Below are positions 7,862-10,942 of a stretch of 10,942 nt of DNA, piece after piece. The notes beneath the pieces are model-generated. The model had not been told where the DNA came from. It did no database searches and saw nothing but the letters and a program-made list of their open reading frames with translations. Position numbers and translations under genes: made by a program. Origin of the DNA: Alphaproteobacteria bacterium (GTDB taxonomy: Bacteria > Pseudomonadota > Alphaproteobacteria > Rhizobiales > Devosiaceae); NCBI GenBank assembly GCA_018820005.1, contig JAHJOS010000188.1, positions 1 through 10,942 on the forward strand, in the 5' to 3' direction. Within the stretch, counting starts at the first letter, position 1. Each line of letters begins with the position of its first letter.

Positions 7862-8482
7862 ATGCCACCCCGCAAGAAAACCGACATCGAGCCCATGCTG
7901 TCCCAGGAGTGGACGCTGCCCTCCGCCGCGACGCTGGGCTCAGCGGTACGCGCCAAGGGCATATTGCTCGAAATGCGAGCGCGGCTGCCGCTGACGCTGC
8001 GCAAAAAACTGGATATTGCGGCCAGTACGCTGACGCTGGTCATGCCGCAAAGCGAGGCAAAAGCCTTCGCCGCCGCCGCTGAGACCGTCACCGCCGGACT
8101 GGTCGGCATCGAAACCCTCCCGGTCATCCCTCGCGAGATCGAGGACATCCTCACCATCAAGACCGCCGAGCGCCATCGCTGGCTCAAGGATGGCCGGCTA
8201 CCCAGCGCCGGCACGCGGACCGTCAAGTTGCGGGGCAGGGCGAAGAAGATCACCTTCCACGTCTTTGATCCGCGCCTGGTGCAGGACCTGCTCGACAACG
8301 ACCAGATCGACGCCTGGCGCGAACAGGACGCCGAAACCCGCCGCGAAAATCGCCAACGCGCCCTGTGGAAAGCCAAGCTGGCGCGCGCCGAGAAAACCGG
8401 CAAGACAGCGCCACCCGAAGGCGAAGACGATCCGGGCCTGGCCGGCTGGGCGGCATTCATGCGCGAGGGGCTGTTGCGCTAA
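7862..8482 (+). CDS. Uncharacterised conserved-looking protein, possible HTH-like domain
   Basis: I do not recognise a named family. The 206-residue product is soluble and basic, with no signal peptide or membrane segment. Residues 91-114 (REIEDILTIKTAERHRWLKD and following GRLP) resemble the helix-turn-helix plus wing of excisionase/MerR-type small DNA-binding domains, where WLKDGRLP-like strings are common. A basic strand pair follows at 120-137 (TVKLRGRAKKITFHVFDP). Residues 145-180 are highly charged and probably a long helix (EQDAETRRENRQRALWKAK). ATG 7862 is the first start; ATG 7895 is an alternative. The coding pattern is strong and the GC-rich codon use matches its neighbours, so it is a real gene. 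It is separated from gabD by a hairpin and is convergent with the serine hydrolase. Nucleic-acid binding is only a suggestion. Confidence 0.75.
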   Translation: MPPRKKTDIEPMLSQEWTLPSAATLGSAVRAKGILLEMRARLPLTLRKKLDIAASTLTLVMPQSEAKAFAAAAETVTAGLVGIETLPVIPREIEDILTIKTAERHRWLKDGRLPSAGTRTVKLRGRAKKITFHVFDPRLVQDLLDNDQIDAWREQDAETRRENRQRALWKAKLARAEKTGKTAPPEGEDDPGLAGWAAFMREGLLR

Positions 8483-8607
8483 AGGCGCCGACCGCCCCGG
8501 CGTCAGTCCCGAGGCGTCCAAAACGGCCGCGTCGCCGCGGCGCTGGAATATGCCATGATTGGGCAACAATACCGGGCGGATCATCTTGCCTTGAAGGCAC
8601 GACAATG

Positions 8608-8636
8608 CCGGAGCCCCCGCGACGCAGGGGCTTCGG
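8608..8636. terminator. Bidirectional hairpin between convergent genes
   Basis: CCGGAGCCCC (8608-8617) and GGGGCTTCGG (8627-8636) form a 10-bp stem with one G-T pair and a 9-base loop. It lies 5 bases after the serine hydrolase stop on the minus strand and 126 bases after the plus-strand gene's stop. U-tracts are poor on both sides, but position and stem strength fit a shared terminator. A small dyad TGCCTTGAAGGCA at 8587-8599 lies next to it. Confidence 0.6.
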
Positions 8637-8641
8637 TGGGC

Positions 8642-9853
8642 TCACTTCTGGCCGATTGTTTCGGTCACGGTCTTGAAGAAGGCCAGATTGTCCACGCCCC
8701 AGCCCAGCGGACTGGCCGGTGAGGAAAGCTTGACGATGACCGTGTCGGTCGCGGGGTCAACATAGATATATTGGTTGAACAGGCCCTGGGCGGTGTAGGC
8801 CTTGGAGCCCGGAATTGTCCACCACTGGTAGCCATAGCCGAGGTTGTCAGCAGGATCGACCACTTCGGAGCCGACGGCGGCGGCGGTGGATTCCGCGACC
8901 CAGTTTTCCGGCACGACCTGGTTGCCATTGGCCTTGCCGCCATTAAGCATCATCAGGCCGAAGCGCCCGAAGTCGCGCAGGGTTGCATTATAGCCGGCGC
9001 CGTAGAATTCGCGCCCGACACTGTCCGGACCATCGAGCATGTAATAGGCATCGGCCTGCATGCCGGCAGGCTGCCAGATCTTCTCGCTCATATAGTCGGC
9101 GCCCTTCATGCCGACGGCGGCTTCGAGCACGCAGCCCAGCACCGAGGTGTCGAGGGTCGAATAGTTGAAGGCGCTGCCAGCCGTCTGGGCCGTCTCCGAG
9201 CGGTCGCGGGCATAGTCGCACCAGCGGTAGGTGTAGCCGACGAGCGAATTGTCATGCACTTCGGTGAGTTGGGTGTCGCTGCCAAATTCATAGACCTCAA
9301 GCCAGTTCACGCCCGAGCGCATCTGCAGCAGCTCGCGGATGGTGATGTCGGCATAGGCCGATGCGGTCCAGTCCGGCAAATAGGCGATGACCTTGTCGTC
9401 AAGGTTGGCGATCTTGCCCTCATCAAGGGCAATGCCGACCATGGTGGCCAGCAGCGATTTGGCCATCGAGAACGAGATGTGCTTGCCCGCTTCGGACATG
9501 CCGTTGCGATAGGTCTCGTGCACAATGGCGCCGTGCTGGATGACCAGCAGCGCATTGGTCGAAGTGGCTTCGAGGAACTGGTCGAGCGTCAGCGTCTTGT
9601 CGCCAAAGCTGAAGCTGTCGCCGATGTCGCGCGGCTCGACCGGCAGCGTCCAGACCTTGTCGCTGGCCTTCACCGTGCGGCTGGCGAACATGGTGTCGAT
9701 ATGCTGGAACGTCAGATAGTTCAGGCCCGGCGCCATGAACTGGGCCCGGGCATTGATCATGGTGTCGCTCAGCCAGTGTGCATCGTCCGCAATGGCCGGC
9801 GCGGCCGACGCCAGGGCGGCCAGTGCAATCGCTGCCGATAGTGCTTTCTTCAT
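8642..9853 (-). CDS. Exported serine hydrolase, beta-lactamase family (6-aminohexanoate-dimer-hydrolase-like)
   Basis: This 403-residue protein has a signal peptide (MKKALSAAIALAALASAAPA, likely cleavage after Ala22 in AIA|DD) and is therefore probably periplasmic. It carries the class C beta-lactamase / DD-peptidase fold signature: SMAK at 129-132 (nucleophile Ser129, base Lys132) and YST at 231-233 (Tyr231), plus LGYGYQWW at 338-345 and the late QYIYVDP strand. The Ser-to-Tyr spacing (102) is close to that of NylB (Ser112, Tyr215), and Tyr188 sits where NylB has Tyr170. NylB-like esterases and amidases are therefore the closest type I recognise. ATG 9853 is chosen because it opens the signal peptide and has GGAGGA 7 bases upstream; the longer frame to 10177 lacks protein-like character. 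The natural substrate is unknown; it need not be an antibiotic resistance enzyme. Confidence 0.88.
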   Translation of the reverse strand: MKKALSAAIALAALASAAPAIADDAHWLSDTMINARAQFMAPGLNYLTFQHIDTMFASRTVKASDKVWTLPVEPRDIGDSFSFGDKTLTLDQFLEATSTNALLVIQHGAIVHETYRNGMSEAGKHISFSMAKSLLATMVGIALDEGKIANLDDKVIAYLPDWTASAYADITIRELLQMRSGVNWLEVYEFGSDTQLTEVHDNSLVGYTYRWCDYARDRSETAQTAGSAFNYSTLDTSVLGCVLEAAVGMKGADYMSEKIWQPAGMQADAYYMLDGPDSVGREFYGAGYNATLRDFGRFGLMMLNGGKANGNQVVPENWVAESTAAAVGSEVVDPADNLGYGYQWWTIPGSKAYTAQGLFNQYIYVDPATDTVIVKLSSPASPLGWGVDNLAFFKTVTETIGQK

Positions 9854-10269
9854 AGGATTCTCCTCCAGAATTTGCCCGGCGATCCGCTCCCCAGATCCGG
9901 GCGCACCGCCAATGGTCATCATGCGCACGGCGGGCCTCGGCGGACATTGACTGCCGTCAGAGGCAGCTGGAGAGTGGCACACAATTGTTATGTTGTATAA
10001 CATTAATTGCGATGACGGACGCACCCGTGGGGAGGAGCATTGGCGGCCCGGCGCAGGTGAACAGCCTTGAGGCCGTGGGGCGCAAGGCATTGCCATCAGA
10101 AGCGGGCAGATGGTGATCTGAGGGGCTGGCCGGGGCGCGCGAATTTCCAGCCAGCAGACGGATTCGCTCCCGGCCACGGGCCCGGCGCGCTGGTCATCAT
10201 TCGACTTGGCCGATACGGCGAACCGCTCGCAGCGGCCTGATCAGCGGCGGTTTCGGTGACCCGTGATCG
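9854..10269. other. Gene-free region upstream of the serine hydrolase
   Basis: These 416 bases contain no open frame I would call a gene. The part nearest 9853 must carry the serine hydrolase leader and ribosome site (9860-9866). The one distinctive element is the AT-rich palindrome at 9990-10003, described separately. The rest (10015-10269) is GC-rich with several short dyads, for example CCGCT-CGC-AGCGG near 10225, and no recognisable function. Confidence 0.5.
9990..10003. promoter_or_regulatory. AT-rich palindrome, candidate operator/promoter of the serine hydrolase
   Basis: ATGTT-GTAT-AACAT is a 5-bp inverted repeat with a 4-base centre inside an AT-rich island (9981-10008) in GC-rich DNA. 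It lies about 135 bases upstream of the serine hydrolase start. Its form resembles the operators of GntR-family (FadR-type) repressors, and the minus-strand reading TTATACAAC could also supply a -10. No regulator gene is adjacent, so the binder is unknown. Confidence 0.4.
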
Positions 10270-10551
10270 TTAGAACCGTCCGCTGATACCCAATCTTGCG
10301 CCGGCCGCTCTTTGGCCATCCCCCTCGACGCTGAACTTCACGCCCAGATCGATGTTGAGTGCCTGGCCGAATTCGGCAGATATGCTGGCAGAAACTTGCC
10401 CGAATACCCCAGACCCCTGGAGTCCCGCGAAGCCGGCTGTGCCGCCGAACTTCGGCGTCAGCGCAGGGCCGTTTTCAAGCATGAACTGCCGGGCTATCTC
10501 CATACCAAAGGCTGGCGCGCAATTGCTCGCTGGTGAACCCTGGCAGGCCGA
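10270..10551 (-). pseudogene. Remnant resembling the C-terminal end of an autotransporter beta-barrel
   Basis: The minus frame open from 10551 to the TAA at 10272-10270 reads like the last strands of an outer-membrane autotransporter barrel. It contains GVFGQVSASISAEFG, NIDLGVKFSVEGDG and the closing AAGARLGISGRF, with alternating hydrophobic residues and a terminal Phe as required by the BAM machinery. About 94 residues are open, far short of a full barrel domain (about 250-300), and there is no signal peptide; a TGA lies immediately upstream in frame. The most likely explanation is a 5'-truncated gene remnant. A functional small protein starting at ATG 10503 is less likely. Identification rests on pattern, not on a close match. 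Confidence 0.4.
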
Positions 10552-10669
10552 TCACGCCGGTGCCGTTGGAAACCGCATAGTCATGCACAGTCTCCGACAT
10601 ATAGACGGCACGCAGTTTCGGCGGACCCAGCAAAAATTCTTTAATGCCAGAAACTTGCAGATCCGGGGC
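10475..10669 (-). other. Unrecognised open segment directly after the tautomerase stop, same frame
   Basis: Beyond the TAG that ends the tautomerase frame (10672-10670) the same frame stays open for 64 codons to a TGA at 10477-10475. It reads, among other parts, IKEFLLGPPKLRAVYMSETV and GVIGLPGFTSEQLRASLW, which looks protein-like and contains an ATG at 10600. I do not recognise a family. It overlaps the autotransporter-like frame by 77 bases in a different phase, so at least one of the two is broken. It is probably a fragment of another gene; a 41-residue protein from ATG 10600 is possible but has no clear ribosome site. Confidence 0.3.
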
Positions 10670-10942
10670 CTAGCCGTCCACGCCACGTTGCTGCGCAATG
10701 GCCATGGCGAACACACCATTTCCAACGCTCCAGTCCGAATAGTCATTTTCGTGCATGAAGATGAAAACGTCTCGGGGGGAGACTGCGGCATAAGCCTCCA
10801 GATTTCGCGCGATGGCCGCATAAAGGGCCCGCTTCATCGCGTCACTTCGGCCCCGGCGCATCGTGATCTCGACGACAATGACATTGTCAGAACGGGCAAT
10901 GCCATTGAAGCGCCGGTCGAAAAAGAACTCGCCATCGCGGTA
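10670..10942 (-). CDS. Tautomerase family protein, partial (C-terminal part)
   Basis: The last 90 residues of a small protein of the 4-oxalocrotonate tautomerase superfamily (Tautomerase_2-like) are in view; the N-terminus with the catalytic Pro1 lies beyond the right edge. Recognisable parts are FNGIARSDNVIVVEITM, the helix GRSDAMKRALYAAIARNL, and the strand and end motif DVFIFMHENDYSDWSVGNG, all characteristic of the group. The stop (TAG 10672-10670) falls at the usual family end, so the 3' end is intact. Members of this group are cytoplasmic keto-enol tautomerases or dehalogenase-like enzymes, often of unknown physiological role. Reading starts in frame at base 10942. Confidence 0.82.
   Translation of the reverse strand, partial: YRDGEFFFDRRFNGIARSDNVIVVEITMRRGRSDAMKRALYAAIARNLEAYAAVSPRDVFIFMHENDYSDWSVGNGVFAMAIAQQRGVDG

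Noticed and set aside
8771..9841. 356-codon open frame on the plus strand
   Set aside because: It is antisense to the serine hydrolase gene, which has a signal peptide, ribosome site and catalytic motifs. The plus translation is low-complexity Gly/His/Arg-rich sequence with no recognisable family, as expected of a GC-rich mirror frame.
8642..9853. Antibiotic-resistance beta-lactamase
   Set aside because: The fold and SxxK/YxT motifs are shared with esterases and NylB-type amidases. The YST tyrosine motif and overall pattern point away from a typical AmpC, which has YAN and KTG.
9854..10177. N-terminal extension of the serine hydrolase to 10177
   Set aside because: A clean signal peptide and strong ribosome site identify ATG 9853 as the start.

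Overview
The window is GC-rich, densely packed bacterial DNA. Gene content, codon habits and protein flavour suggest an alphaproteobacterium of the Hyphomicrobiales (Devosia-, Pelagibacterium- or Rhizobium-like). This placement is inferred from general resemblance, not from a marker gene. There is no tRNA, rRNA, CRISPR array, insertion sequence or phage gene in view.

Positions 1-4941 hold a minus-strand block. In transcription order it contains a LysR-type regulator (4941-4048) with its own terminator, a PuuD-like class I glutamine amidotransferase / gamma-glutamyl-GABA hydrolase (3910-3158), a DUF3830 cyclophilin-fold protein of unknown function (3067-2594), a PotD-like periplasmic binding protein (2462-1428), a PotB-like permease (1133-312) and the start of a PotC-like permease (319 to beyond the left edge). 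The two permeases overlap by 8 bases. The binding protein is separated from them by 294 bases carrying three hairpins, one of which is a convincing intrinsic terminator. The transporter ATPase is not in the window.

Divergent from lysR, on the plus strand, is a compact gabT-gabD pair (5046-7792, 14-base gap): 4-aminobutyrate aminotransferase and succinate-semialdehyde dehydrogenase. Together 1-7792 reads as one functional locus: import a polyamine-like or GABA-like compound, possibly a gamma-glutamylated one, release GABA with the PuuD-like hydrolase, and convert it through succinate semialdehyde to succinate. The regulator in the divergent position probably controls it. The role of the DUF3830 protein is the open question of the locus.

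Positions 7793-10942 are more miscellaneous: an uncharacterised 206-residue plus-strand protein, a convergent exported serine hydrolase of the beta-lactamase / 6-aminohexanoate-dimer-hydrolase type (9853-8642), about 400 bases without a gene but with an AT-rich palindrome, then apparently eroded DNA (10270-10669) containing the last strands of what looks like an autotransporter barrel, and finally the C-terminal part of a tautomerase-family protein running off the right edge.
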